Assembly: GCA_013368315.1 (NCBI GenBank)
Contig: JAACJM010000242.1
Coordinates: 61,396 to 125,395 of the forward strand
Source of the DNA: Tetrapyrgos nigripes
Lineage: Eukaryota; Basidiomycota; Agaricomycetes; Agaricales; Campanellaceae
Length of the DNA stretch: 64,000 nucleotides
Direction of reading: 5' to 3'
Positions 23,248-35,226 of the stretch are shown here, one piece after another. The stretch's first letter is position 1, and every line of letters begins with the position of its first letter. The notes beneath the pieces were generated by a model that ran no database searches, was not told the DNA's origin, and saw nothing but the letters and a program-made list of their open reading frames with translations. Made by a program: the position numbers and the translations under genes.

Positions 23248-26200
23248 CTAAATACATGCCTCTGCTTCTTTGATAATGTCTGTATCGTCCTCCCCAAAGT
23301 CCAGGAAGAGTGTGGGTAATGCCTGGATACGGTTGAGTACCTTGTCGGCATGGGTCCGAAGCTTGTACCAGCGGTCAGTCACCTGAACTGCCCTCTCCTC
23401 TTGATACTTAACCTGTTGCCAAGCATAAGCATTCAGACCCTCTGCTAGCTCAGCAGAAACACTCGTCTTCATACCCTCTTGACCAACTACTCGCTTCATC
23501 CACCACTCCCCTTTCCAAATTGAGTAATCCACCATCCGGCGTAATTCATCCGTTAACAACATCAACTCTTCGCGCCAGCGATGTACCCGAGCGCGTGCCT
23601 TACACCACTCCACCCGCAACGCTACAAAACATGATTAAATGGGCACAACGACAAGGAATAAATGAATACACACCCTCTCGGTATTCTGGGTCACCTTCCG
23701 AAAGCTCCTCAGCCCTGAGATTGTACCAAATCCAGGAAAGATGACGCGTTCTCTCGCCTCTCCTGGAAGTGATCATTACTTCTTCCAATCCCTCGCCATC
23801 TGACCACTCCTCATCTACTCCCACTCCTAGTCGACTCATTATTGCCTCTCTCTGTGCCTGTTCCTCTCTTGTCAATGCTCTCTCGCTCAAGCCTCTCACG
23901 TCCTCGTCCTTCAATGGTCTCAATGTCTCCTCCCACTTCCCGTGTCCTCTAAGCGAAAGTAGTGCATCCCGGGCCAGCTGATAGCGTATTTTGTGTGAAT
24001 GAATGCGGATATCAATGTCTCGTAACACCCCGCTAGCACGTGTGTTGCCAATCTGGCCAGTGATGTTCTGTACCTTGTAACGATTGGCGGCTGTCCTAGC
24101 TCGGAGACCGTCGCGGACTCCCTCCAAAGCATCTCGGGCCTCTACCTCACGTAAACGAGCTTCATTATCCATCAATCCAGCAACGCAAGCCGTCCTCATC
24201 GCTGAAGCCGTGCCACATTCAGAAGGAAGGAAGAGTCTGATTTTTTCTGGGCGCGACAAGTCGGGGTTTTCGATGTGTTCCATCTCTTCAGCTGAGAGAA
24301 CGTCGGATAGGCGAGGCATGAGCATAGATTGTAGGTTACGGAATTGTGTGATGTGTTTCAATAACCCAGACCGTCGCTTCTCCACTTCCAGCTGCTGGGC
24401 GGTGGTAAGATACTTATTTGTTAAGATGTACAACTCTAGACTTCGCCTGTACGCAGTTAGCACCATAGAGACATGTTGGTTTAATGAATTATGGCTTACT
24501 GTGCTGCCTGAAGTTCAATACCTTCTACAAGGAAAACGCACGGACTCGTCGCAAAAGCAGAAGTTCCTGCTTCAAGCATAGCTTTCTCCTCTGCAATCAT
24601 TTCAAGTTGCACGGTCTTGAGCTGGCCTTTCTCTTCATCTGGTCATACATAGAACCGTGGGTCAAGGATTGTCCAAACGGGGAAATACCATGGGAGCACG
24701 TACCATGTTCCAGATCCTCATATGGACATGGCTTAGAATGATCATTCTCCCAAGCCAAAACACTATCCCTCCATTCGCCTAATATCTCTCTACCCAACGT
24801 TGATGCTAGCGAGTTGTCAAACTGCTTGAAATCCCATTCATGTAGGTCGAATTCTTTTACTGCTACGACGAGACGTTTGCCAATGTTCTCATCTACGCCG
24901 GAAATATCAAGATCAAAATCAAATTTTTGAATTCAAAGAAATCAACCAAACATACCTAATCGTGCTATGGTCCGCCAGTTTGCAAAGCCGAAAATATCAT
25001 CCAGGGTCATAGCACGGGTCCCAAGCCCCATCTCCTTCGTTTGCCCCGCGGCTTTATTAGATTGAGACCAGCCTTCCTCAATCGTTTCCCCATGCGTTTC
25101 CCCACATCCTGGTGCATAATCGAAAGAAAACTTGAAGTGGCACCCTGGTTTGTGTGCCCGTAAATGAAACTTGGGGACCATGAACCTCACGCCAGTCTTG
25201 GTGAACTTGACCTTGAAATTCTTGTCAATTTTCGCCATACGCTCCCAGAAGTTGACGCTCCATTGGCATGATATGTCGTATGAAATGACTAGGACCAGAT
25301 AGTCCTCACCATCAATAGTGGACCAGAAAATGAAATCGATGTTACAATATCTAGAAAGATCATTGTCAGAGATGAAAATCACTAGTTTGATATCGGGAAA
25401 ATACTCACCTTTCCCCTTTCTGCAAGTCTCCAATACCATTCTTCCGCCAGACGCGATGGCGTGCGCAACAAATTCCACCAACGCCGCTCACACGAAGGCC
25501 CTTCACGTTCCGCATATTTGCAAGAAACATTGCTTGAAAACCTGAACAAGAGCTCATCTACTACAACTGAGCACACATTCTCGACTGTTAATTCAAATTA
25601 CTCACATCTGTGTCAGAGACATGCCCCTCAATATGTTTTCTATACGGTATGCTATTCACCAAATAGGCCCAGCCATCACCCAAAATAGGGCTCTTGTCCG
25701 TGGAGGACACAACACGGTTGCGAAGCCGAAAGTTCGCATCGATCGCCAAAAAGAGACTATATAGAAAGCTATACCGTATATGAAATGATCATCATTATTA
25801 GACTTTTGATATGCTTTGGATAAGGTGATCAAGAGACTTACGACAATTCACCCTTTTCTTTCCAATCAGGCGGCAGACTCTTGTCCGGACGAGGACAGGC
25901 AGGACAATCCAATCCCAGCTCACCCTGAGTCGTTCCTTCGATGCCACTAGCTGCATGTCCACGACCGGCTCTTTTGCACATCTTCAAGTGGCGCCATTGA
26001 AACATGGTCCTGAGGAAAGCAGGATAACGAGGCTGGCGCAAAATCAATCAAAAATGATGTCATAAATTTTTAAAAACACTAGATAATTACATACCTTCGG
26101 CTTTACTCGTTGACGACTTTGTGTCATGATCTCGAGACAATGATAATAATCATAGGCCGGAAGCTTGCCTTGACAATTAAGGTGCTGAAACTGACGAAGG

Positions 26201-27671
26201 CATGAGAATGTAGTGGCGGTCTGAGGGTCCGCCGCTGTAGCCGGATACCATAGTGTACGCAAGAGTTGCGTTCGATGCGACAAATTGTCATCACATCCAC
26301 AAAATCGAACAGAAACTTCATGGATGGCATTGGTATGGATTACAGTAAAATCACTGTGCGCTGCCTGGTAAAACACGCAACGCTCCTTAGGCCGGTGGCC
26401 AAGCTGGATAACAAGGCCCAAGCTCTTGAGCGTCTCTGGTTCGAAACGGTTCCCACTCCAGCGCTAAAAGGATATAGTCAGAACAGATGATCGCCAAAGA
26501 AATCTATACCGAAACTCACCTCGATCCAGTGAAGGGGATGAGTAGCATGTGAACTGATCATGCATTTCTTGCACATCATCCCTGCCAAGACACACTCCTC
26601 ATCCACACAGCGATATATCGGATTCACTACTGAGCAGGCACTACACTGGTCTCCTAATCCTCGACGTCCTTCTACCCAAAGCATCTCTTCCAGGTATTCC
26701 TCCCTGAAAGGCAGCCACCCTTGGGTTGGATTGTCCTGAGAAGAGACATCAATATCAATCAAACTGTCCTGTAAGAAAAACTCACTGAATGTAGGTAGGG
26801 CCTTTGAGAAACGGAGGGATTGGAATCTTGCGCCTGATACCCTCTCCACAAACGGTTTGGCGATGGGCCTTGACTAGTAATTAGTTCGAGCATTGAATGA
26901 AAGACAGCATGAACTCACCAAGTTGGAAAAATTCCAATCCTACAACCCTCGAGGACAATGTAACATTTCTCGTATAGTGCCCTCGGCCAATAGGTAAGGA
27001 TCTCGACTGGGGTTGGAACATGACTGTTCCACGCTGCATACACCTTCACCAGACCTTCAGGGAGCGGTTGTTGAATTTGAGCTACATACGGCGGAGGTGC
27101 ATCCGCTCTGGTGTACGCAGCATGTGATGTTGACAGTGCTGACGATGTAGGCGTCAGTGGGTCAGTGGTTGGAGGATTGTCAGATGGTGATACTTGTCTG
27201 TATGCAAAAAAAATCAGAAAGAAAAATTTGCTAAGATGAAGAAACACAGTTACTGAGTGGACCTAGTAGCGGGCAACTGCACAGGCACCTGGCTCTCTGG
27301 AACTTCACTCTCCAGTGAACTCGCAGATGAGAGCATGGGTGACGGAGGAGGAGTTGCCTCTTCAGGCGTCCAAACGTATCGTCGAGCCGGTTCTGCAATA
27401 GTGGGATCAAAGGGAGGCGTACGGGTGGCAATGAAGGTGAATCCAGGCTCCACATCTTGCGGGACTTCATATAAGGTGGAGGGAGGTGCGTGTACTACCC
27501 TACTAGCCACAACGATAACTATGCGTCATTCAGCACGACTGTATCTCTTAGAAAGGGAGAGCACATACCTTCTCCAGGCTCTAAAAACACTACCCTAGCC
27601 TGTTGGAGATAGACTGGCTCAGAATTGGAGGCAGAGTGGGAATTTGACGAAGCAGAATGGGAATTCGACAT
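23248..27671 (-). CDS. CxC2-type KDZ transposase, apparently intact
   Basis: Multi-exon transposase of the Kyakuja-Dileera-Zisupton superfamily. ATG at 27671 begins a Ser/Asn-rich exon that splices (GTATGT to CATAG) in frame to a proline-rich exon. A CxC2-like Cys/His cluster follows at about 26700-26520 (CxxC, then CxxxxC, CxxC, H). Next come the conserved LGH, FCGC and LLRxxWYPAT blocks (26420-26200). The catalytic core shows AIDANFR (D at 25738-25740), YDISCQW (D at 25275-25277) and GETHGET before EEGW (about 25060-25110). The C-terminal helical domain ends at the stop near 23248. I followed frame-preserving GT-AG introns at several boundaries and saw no stop or frameshift in the core. Its neighbour, a TET/JBP gene on the same strand, is a known KDZ companion. 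Confidence 0.88.
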
Positions 27672-27744
27672 GAAGGGCAAGAACCAGAAGCTGGGATGAC
27701 ACAGCCACCTGCTTCGAATTGATTTGAAGCTGCTACATTTGTAT

Positions 27745-28504
27745 TCAACTAGTAATAATAGCGGCGGACGAGGGTTGTTGATACAACAATGCACGTTTAG
27801 AGTACAGACCCTTTAAGTTCCCTTTGATTCCAGCAATGGCAATGTCCTCCATACAGGCAACGAACTGCTCAATACGTCTCTTAACACGGGCACCTTGAGT
27901 GTACTCATCTCCGACTTCCAAATGCTTGCAAGATTCATTGGCACCTTTGATCAGAATATCAAATGAATCCGATAGAGCTGGACACACAGAATCTCTGGCT
28001 GAAATAACCATCCACTCCTGAGTCTTGAGGCAGATTTGTTCCAAGTAGGACATAGGGGAGTAGTTCACCCGTATGTTGAAACTGCGTTGGATGTCTTCAA
28101 CCCTCGCAATAGAGCTAAATATGCAATGGAGTGGTTAATACTAGAGCAGATCAGTACGAAAAGCTCACTTTAGTTTCGAAGACTCCGAGTCTGTCCTAAT
28201 GCTTAGACGCTCCTGTCGTTTAAGCCGTTTCTTTGTTCTAGACAACAAGAAGAGACAATACTGTTAGGAGAGAGCCTGACAAGCAACATGTACTGCTGTA
28301 CATACTCTTGTTTGGCCATTTGGAGGGCCAGCTTGTTCCGGTTAGTGTTACGAGCGATACTGATTTTTTGTGCATTTCTGCATATATTCAGAACGCAAGC
28401 AGCAAGCCACCTTCAAAGACACACCTATGGTAGTATCGGTTGCTTTTGGCATTCGCCGCAAGTCTTTGCTCTTCCTTGTTTTTGTATTTCTTGGGTTGAG
28501 GCAT
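27745..28504 (-). CDS. Small basic protein between KDZ and TET genes
   Basis: ATG at 28504 starts a lysine-rich exon (MPQPKKYKNKEEQ), followed by short exons: after the intron at about 28425-28380, after one at 28265-28240, and after one near 28170-28115. The last exon (28068-27745) is predicted helical, with paired charges (VKRRIEQF). The stop lies only about 75 bp from the KDZ start, same strand. The basic start is reminiscent of DNA-binding or nuclear-localisation segments. Comparable small genes accompany KDZ genes in other Agaricomycetes as far as I recall, but I assign no function. Intron edges are approximate. Confidence 0.5.
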
Positions 28505-28892
28505 TGTGTGGGACAAGTCAAGTTATGAAGTTGCACGCGAACTTTCATGTTCCACCTATGCTGGTCTGGCATAGTCTTACCACTTCAATTTTCCTCAAAC
28601 TTGCAGTATAGTTAGATATAGGCTCCCAAAGCTGACTTGTAGAATATTATAGTATTATGTAGCGAGAAAGATTCGCAGTGTATGAAATATTGACCGGTGA
28701 AGGCCTAACTTAGTAACAATCTCGAGTATTTCTCACTGGTCTTCGTGCCAAACGGTCGTATTAGAATAAGTTAAATGTACTATCATTGACTTCAAATGCC
28801 CTAAAGACCACACTGGATAGTACTAGTTCTCCTGCAAAATATACATAGTATACAACTCATTTCAAATTTCCTAAAGGCTAGACTAGATAGTG

Positions 28893-30846
28893 CTACGGCT
28901 TCTCCAGAGGGACATACATAGAATACAACTGCTCCATGCACTCAGGAACACATTGATGGGCATCCCGTTCCTTCTCCTTCCTTTCCTTAGCAGACATAGA
29001 GGCATGGGTCCTCATTCCATCTTCAACGTAGCGAAAAATAGCACCTGCAGTGTATTGCGTGAAAGAGTAGCTATATGAGGGTGTTAGAGTGATCACCGAG
29101 GCAGGTGAGAGGTAAATTGACTAACCGTTTTTCTCTGGGTGAGATCACGGTGTTGGAATGCCGAAGATAGGCGGATGGAATGAGGATGGTCGAGCCTGCG
29201 GGAAAGTCTATCACCAGCTTGAGGTCCCACAGTACTAGTTGTCCACCTCGACGATGATCAAAGCTACCAAGGGCGGTGATGGCACACCACCCATAGCAAT
29301 AGTTGAGGTAATCTTGATGAACGTAGGTGATGGTCTCGGAGCACACAAAGATGCTATTATCCCAGTTGAAGCGGAAGGAGGGGCCCTGATGCCTGCGAAG
29401 TTGTGACATGATGTCAGCATAATGGCTGTAAAGGTTGGGTGCCCATGCTGCTAAACCAGCAGACGCCCAGCCTGCCAACCAGTGGAGGGTCTTGAGAGAT
29501 GCGAGTCGCTGGAAGATGGGGATGTTGCATTCCTCTTGCTTCATAGTTTGAGGGAACTGAGGGCATCGCAAACATAAGTTGATAGCCAAAATTAGGGATT
29601 TGATGGTTAACTCACTGTTTGACCTTGGCCCATGGACTTCCCATATGCTGCCGCAGCAAAATCTCCTCATCGATGAGATTTTTGCTCAGCATCCAAATGC
29701 AAATCCTCCCGTGCTGCCTCAAACCCTTGGGCGAGTGCGTCTTGAGCAGCAGGCCAGTCGGCATCAGGCGGGTTCTCCAAGCATGCCCCGATGATGTGAC
29801 CCTGCTTATCTACTAGAGGAGCAGAATAGCTGTTAATCAATCGGTTAATACATAGGCCTCGATAAGCAGTGGAGGGCTGGCTCACCTGGCATCCCATTCA
29901 AAGTGATCAAACCCGAGGTCTAATACCTCCTGTAGTGTGTACGCTCCTTTGGAACCTTTGGACCCGTTAGAGCCTTCCTTGCTGACATATCCACTTGAGG
30001 AGCCAGCAATAGTCATGACGTCAATGTCCACACGACGAGGAACGGCCTCCTCCAAGATGCGCCAGCTGGTAGCTGGGCGGGCTTCGTAGGTGGTAGGATC
30101 CCGGACTTTAACGCGTTTTCCCCGTCGATTTTCATGGCTATGTTTCTTCGACTTCTTGCGTTTGCATCCTGCGGCGTCATGGGAGTTATGACAGGAGGAA
30201 GGAGCGTTGTGATGGGTAGGGGGTTTTTCCTGTGCACATTTTCCTTTCCGCTTCTTACCACGACGTGTGGGCTTTTTTGACGGGAGACGGGGTGAAGATT
30301 GCAGATTTGAGGGTGGTAGGGGATCTTGGACGGGAATAGGGTCACAGGATGGCGTAGAGGGGCGTGTGGACGGAGGGGAGGGGGAGGACCAGGGGGAGGA
30401 AAGAGGTGACAACGACGCTGAGTCATCAGAATCCAGCACTGGAGGGCAATCGAGCGTGTCATTGAGCTGATCCTCTCTCGCCTGAATGCGTAAGGCACAT
30501 TTGATAGCTGAGTTGAGATCAAAGGAGACAGGTATCGCGATGATAGGCTGAATCCATTCGCCGAATGTCCAGCTGCTGCGTGTCTAGAAAAAGAACCTGA
30601 ATGAGGGTTACAGAGCCAAATGGAGGTGAAAAATGGCGCACCGAACGTCTAACAACGGATGGGTCTGGGAGAATAAGAGGGGTCATTAGTGAGAATGCGG
30701 GTTACTTATAGGGGATAAACTTGGCTCGGCAAGCGCTCAGCATGTGGAATTCCCGGGACCGAGTACTCCGAGTGAACAGCGAGCGAGCCAAGTTGAGGAA
30801 GGGAGATGAAGAACGACATACCTTCTTCTGGGGGCTCCTGGCTCAT
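28893..30846 (-). CDS. TET/JBP family 2-oxoglutarate dioxygenase
   Basis: Predicted to oxidise 5-methylcytosine in DNA, using Fe(II) and 2-oxoglutarate. Six exons splice cleanly: 30846-30822, 30642-30664, 29886-30583, 29616-29829, 29126-29556 and 28893-29070, summing to 1,569 nt (522 residues). The start is the short exon MSQEPPEE. Residues 17-250 are low complexity, Pro/Ser rich with a Lys/Arg-rich patch likely to be nuclear targeting. The double-stranded beta-helix core follows, with the iron ligands H400-Q-D402 and H453 (YLRHSNT), arginines 461 and 464 available for 2-oxoglutarate, then YSFTQYTAG. The WDLKLVIDFPAGSTILIPS block is typical of basidiomycete members. It lies directly upstream of a KDZ transposase on the same strand, a reported association. 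No catalytic residue is missing. Confidence 0.88.
30718..30796. repeat. Inverted repeat in first TET intron
   Basis: AACTTGGCTCG at 30718-30728 is perfectly complementary to 30786-30796. The pair lies inside intron 1 of the TET/JBP gene and brings the short first exon closer to exon 2 when folded. No function shown. Confidence 0.6.
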
Positions 30847-31003
30847 GGTGTCGATGCTGGTGCTGTTGTGGGCATCGGCAAAGAGGGTTAAAATGATGCC
30901 TTGAGGCTTGCTTCTATTTGGCTTCTATTAGAATTTCGACTGACGCGTGACTTACGCGTGCATGTGACTATCTTATGTACAGGGTCATTAACTAAACTAT
31001 CAC

Positions 31004-31074
31004 TTCCTCTTAGCTCAGTGGTAGAGCACATGGATAATATCCATAAGGTCAGTCGTTCGAATCGACTAGGGGGT
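31004..31074 (+). tRNA. tRNA-Ile (AAT)-like gene
   Basis: Cloverleaf by eye. The acceptor TTCCTCT pairs with AGGGGGT, with G-U pairs and a mismatch at the first position. The D arm is GCTC/GAGC. The anticodon stem CATGG/CCATA has one mismatch, and its loop ATAATAT gives anticodon AAT. The T arm AGTCG/CGACT is perfect, with loop TTCGAAT. The A box TAGCTCAGTGG fits the Pol III consensus, and the B-box position reads GTTCGAATC. No intron. The imperfect acceptor and anticodon stems suggest either a divergent gene or a tRNA-derived sequence. It is intergenic between divergent protein genes. Confidence 0.65.
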
Positions 31075-31076
31075 TA

Positions 31077-31131
31077 GTCCTCCCAGCTAGTTTGGATGTC
31101 CGTATACGACATCCGAGCTACATGGGAGGAC
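31077..31131 (+). ncRNA. 55-nt hairpin directly downstream of the tRNA
   Basis: Arms 31077-31100 and 31108-31131 pair over 24 positions with a single two-base internal mismatch and two G-U pairs, around the 7-nt loop CGTATAC. Two bases separate it from the tRNA end. No run of four T lies between the tRNA and the hairpin end, while TTTT occurs five bases after it. A tRNA-initiated Pol III transcript would therefore naturally include the hairpin and stop just beyond. This resembles tRNA plus pre-miRNA-like hairpin transcripts known from some herpesviruses, and plant tRNA-snoRNA pairs; the parallel is inference. Confidence 0.6.
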
Positions 31132-31136
31132 CTTTC

Positions 31137-31158
31137 TTTTGCGGTATGAAAGCTCTAT
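31137..31158 (+). terminator. Pol III-type T-run terminators
   Basis: TTTT at 31137-31140, just after the hairpin, followed by a longer T-run from about 31151. Either could end a Pol III transcript from the tRNA promoter boxes. Confidence 0.5.
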
Positions 31159-31329
31159 TTTTTTTCTTTCTTTTTTGTCGTCGACGCTGCTTGCAATAGC
31201 AAGCAATGGACATTGCCTACATTGTTTGCCAAAAAACTTTGTAGGACATATGTAACCTTAACTACTTAAGACTTGATTTTACTGGCGTCACATTTGTGAC
31301 AAATCTGTGACAGTACGTGTTTCACTCTC

Positions 31330-34181
31330 ATGGGCAAGAAGAAACTCTCGAGCAAGAAGAAACCCGGACGTGCACCCTGGCACAAGGACGATCCAGAGAA
31401 ACTAGAGTGGCTGCGTGGTTATATCTCTGACTGGAAGGAGAGCCAGAAGGGAAAAGATGAGGCCAAGTCCAAGTTCTACAATGCTCTTACCCTCGAGTTC
31501 ATAGAGAAGTTTAATGACCCACTACGTGAGTACAGCAGTCCATTCTCTCACCACGACCATCTGATCGGAGTTTAAGACGACGACGACGACCCCGAGAACT
31601 GCGATGACAAAAACAGAGGCAACGCCAATGGGAGCACAACCGGTGCAGCTATTCCTGCTGTGGGCAACGCGTCTGGACACAACCACACGCTCCTCCCTGA
31701 CCCTAATGTCAATCAAGCAACTGTTACCAGTCCTTCTCAGCCAACGACTTCGTCTGACAATAGCCAGGGTCTCAATCCCGGTCCAGATGACGCTCAAATC
31801 ACCCCCACCCCATCTCAAAACGTACCAGCCGATAATCCCTCTGTACCTGATGTACCCGCTGATAAAACTACTGGAACGGATCAGCAACCATCTCTTGATG
31901 ACCCTGCCGTGCCTAGTGCTGAAAAGCCCTCTGGCAGGGACTCCGCATCCCAGGGTTCAACTGGCACTCCCCAAGGCATTACAAGCAGGGAATTTACTTG
32001 GAGGATTAACGAGAAGCTCAACGGTCTATCCGATGAGGCATTTGAGCGGAAACATAAGATCATCATGAAGCGGCGTAAAGTGAGTTGGCTTTTTATTTCA
32101 GACGGGTAAATACTAACTTGGGTTGGTAGCAAATCTCTGAGTGGTATCGCGAGAACAACCGAAGCGTTCAGCGAGGGACCGGTGGCCTCATCGAGAAAGT
32201 GTTCGCGAAGCCCAAACCAACTCGTAAACCTACCAAGATGCCAGCCCCTCAAATGTTTCAAGACCTGTATTATGATTCGTATGTGAAAAAGGAAGCAGAG
32301 AAGGAGATAGAGCTGGAAGAAAAGGAGTACGATGACTGGGAGAAGGCTGGGTCCGTGGGCGATAAAAAGAAACCCGCTCCCGTTGCAATTAGGCTCAGGG
32401 TCGCTACCAGGATCTTGCAAAGCCAGCCTCAGGAATTCCAGGACGAGATTAATAAGGCCGTGGAGGGGCTCTACAACAAGGAACTGGAGGAATGGAACGA
32501 GAAGCCTGAGGTTGTGGAACCGAAGACGAAAACGCCAGAGGATTTCCAAAAGTACGTATACCTACTTGATTGTGCATTGACAACGCCATTGATGTGCTCC
32601 GTACTAGGGCATTACAGTCATGGGGACCAGAGGTCGCAAAATTTGGCAAAGCGGTTTCGGAAGATACTGGAATGGTTCTAGTGTGTGCATTGGTTGGGCC
32701 AAATCCCCAAAAAGGCGGTCAAATTGATAGTTTTTGGTAAGTTCTTGCTTTTTCCATTTCCACTGGCGTTTTCATTGATGCTTTCCCCAGGACACATCAT
32801 GGAACAATGTCGACTGGACTACTATGGCCTATGAGGCTACGAAACAATCTTTAATTCGGTTTGGCCGGAAAGTCTACAGTAAGTAGACTCACTCACTTCC
32901 TGCTCTGTGTATTTATTTGGCTTCAAACTCCTTGCTGATATGATCTGTAGATCACGAATCCAGGGCAGCCCGAGCAGTTGGCAACATACCGGTAGTGCCA
33001 GTCCCCAGTTTCAACGACGTAGAGCCAATCCCTGCGTCCTCCACTGCGACCCCAGAACCCACCTCTTCCACTCAATTGAAACGTTCATCTTGGAAATCGA
33101 TGGGAAACTCCACCGAAAAGAACAAGGATGCCAGTACTATCGAGAAAAACCCCAAAATATCCAGACCCAGGCCCCAAGTGCCACTTTGACTTCAACACCA
33201 TCCGGTACATTGTCGACGTCACCATCTTCACAGCCTCCTCCCCTTCCTGAAGAGCCGTCTTCTCTCGGTGATACTCGAGACTCGGACCCTAAGCCTGCGC
33301 AAACGGTCAGTTCTGGTTCCCAACCGCCATCTCCATCCCCCGCCTCCGCAAATGCGCAGTTCCCTGCCCCTTCCATGTCTGCTTTGCCCGAGGAGGTTGA
33401 GGGAACTGGATCAGTTGCTATGGAAGGAATTAGGGCCGATGGGGATATCCAAGCAGATGTACACATGGATGATCCAGAGCCAAAGGCTGCCACTGTCTGG
33501 AATCATCCAGACCGTGACCGCTTTTGGCCCCAGATGGCTAGCTTCATTTAGGAGTGGGGAAACAAGTTTGACTGCTGTGACCGTGCAGAATACCCATGGA
33601 AAGACACTCTCGACTCGTTGTTGGAGGTCTACATCGAGTACGAGGGATACTTCCACTACACCGAAGTCAACGGGGCCATTGAGTCGAAGAAGGAGCCATC
33701 GCTATTGAAGAGATGGGTGAGAAAAGGACAACCACCATTCGCTCTGTTCAACGAGGAGCTTTCAGTAACTGCACCCAAAATGTTGGACGTGTTTCGGGGT
33801 TGGTGGGAGGATGTGCAGCCAGTCCGAGAGTCGGATCAGGAGGATTGGGCGCCCTTCGATTGCGTATCCGGTTCAGGCGGTGTGTGGAAGTTTATCTGTG
33901 TCCTCATCTGGCTCCTCCACTACTTCCTTGGCGAAAGTCCCGGCGAGGACCTAACAGATCAGCAGATGACGTACATTGCGTCCTGGATGGTCCTGTGTAC
34001 AGAGGTAGAGGAGACCTTGGCGAAGGTGATGAGATGGGGGATTACTGCTCCCAGGAAGAGGAAATCTGCAACTTCACCGGAGGAAACGGATCAACCAAGG
34101 ACGACCAGGCGAATGGTGGCTTTACAACGTGTCAACGACGCTGCCAAGCCCAAGTCCACCAAGCGCCGCTGTCGGAGATAA
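31330..34181 (+). CDS. Multi-exon hypothetical protein with one in-frame TAG
   Basis: ATG 31330 opens a lysine-rich start followed by a WKESQKGKDEAKSKFYNAL-type helical segment, a pattern I associate with multi-copy Agaricomycete hypothetical proteins. Introns: about 31527-31575, 32079-32129, a GTACGT intron ending near 32607, one at about 32738-32790, and one ending near 32950. Middle parts are Ser/Pro/Thr-rich linkers. The C-terminal exon (to 34181) has WGNKFDCC, then a hydrophobic VWKFICVLIWLLHYF segment and a basic tail. A TAG at 33549-33551 interrupts the same frame, so either it is a nonsense mutation or an intron was missed. Divergent from the TET gene with the tRNA-hairpin between. 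Function unknown. Confidence 0.55.
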
Positions 34182-35226
34182 CTTCCCTACATCTCTTCCG
34201 TTCAACATCGTCTCTTCCCTTCAAGTCCTCCTCCTCCCTTCAAGTCTCCTCCCTTCACCTCCGTCGCCTCCATGTCCTCCCTCATCGTCATCTCACATCC
34301 TCTATCTCGCTTTATGGTATTATGTATAGTCTTATTTTCAACTATGGTCCCTCACTCTTTTATATATTATGTATAGCCAGTCTTATTTGCAAAACAATAT
34401 ATATATTCTATTTGCCTTGTATCTTACAGCGTGGACAAGACAGAACTTGTAAAAAGTGAGGATTATTGGGTCAAGAGTCTATGGACCACTTCTGCACTGA
34501 GTCCCCTACCTATTATCTGACTTCCCAGTGTGATGTCACCGGATTTTGGAGGTCTATCACGCTAAGAAACGACTCTAAGGGTGGTTGAAATGTACTTAGC
34601 AGTGGACACTGAGTTGAATACCACCCGGACACTCATTGGCCCATTATGGGCCTACATATGCCCCGTGAAAATATCGGCCGAGTATTATCATTGATATAGG
34701 CCAGAAATGGTAAGAGTGATGTTTCCCAACCGTTGCCGATGGTCTCCTAAGCGTTGCCGATAGCTGCCGGAGCCAGTACCAAATCGCTGCCTGTCCCAAA
34801 GTACCCTGCAGCTGACCGAGCCCAGGCATATTGCAATATCCCACCCAAAAGCCCACATTGGAATAACCCCACAAATATTGAAATACAGGCCCTGGGCTTT
34901 GCCTTGTGGTATTACAATATTGGTACTGTTACGCCTCTCAATTTGACTATCTAGGCAACAAAGTCCTCAGGTAAATACTAACAGACTATGGCTGCCAGAA
35001 GCAGCCGGAACATGCGTGCACTCGAAGTTGCGTTCCCACGATCCTGAGCTGGGTCTGCACTGGATGTGCACCGGGTTTCAACCGGGTCTTACCCAGTCAA
35101 AATGTGACCGGGTGGTAATTTGCCTGCGGTGCCAGCCAGCTCAACTGCGCAGATTCTGCTCACCTATGGTTTCTCTTCTATTCCGCTTCTAGTCTCGATT
35201 TCACGGCATTTTTCTTCAACCAGTCG
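34182..35226. other. Intergenic with dispersed repeat copy 2
   Basis: 34822-34918 and 34991-35130 are inverted relatives of the split repeat at 21950-22808. 34182-34290 is pyrimidine-rich (TCCTCC, CTTCAA words). No gene supported. Confidence 0.5.

Noticed and set aside
25382..25576. Frameshift in the KDZ core
   Set aside because: The alternative frame is resolved by an intron ending at TTGTAG before MSSCSGFQ; the spliced product follows the family through LQKGERYCN without a shift.
33713..34459. 248-codon plus-strand frame
   Set aside because: It overlaps the C-terminal exon of the hypothetical gene in another frame and runs into pyrimidine-rich noncoding DNA; its composition fits a shadow frame.
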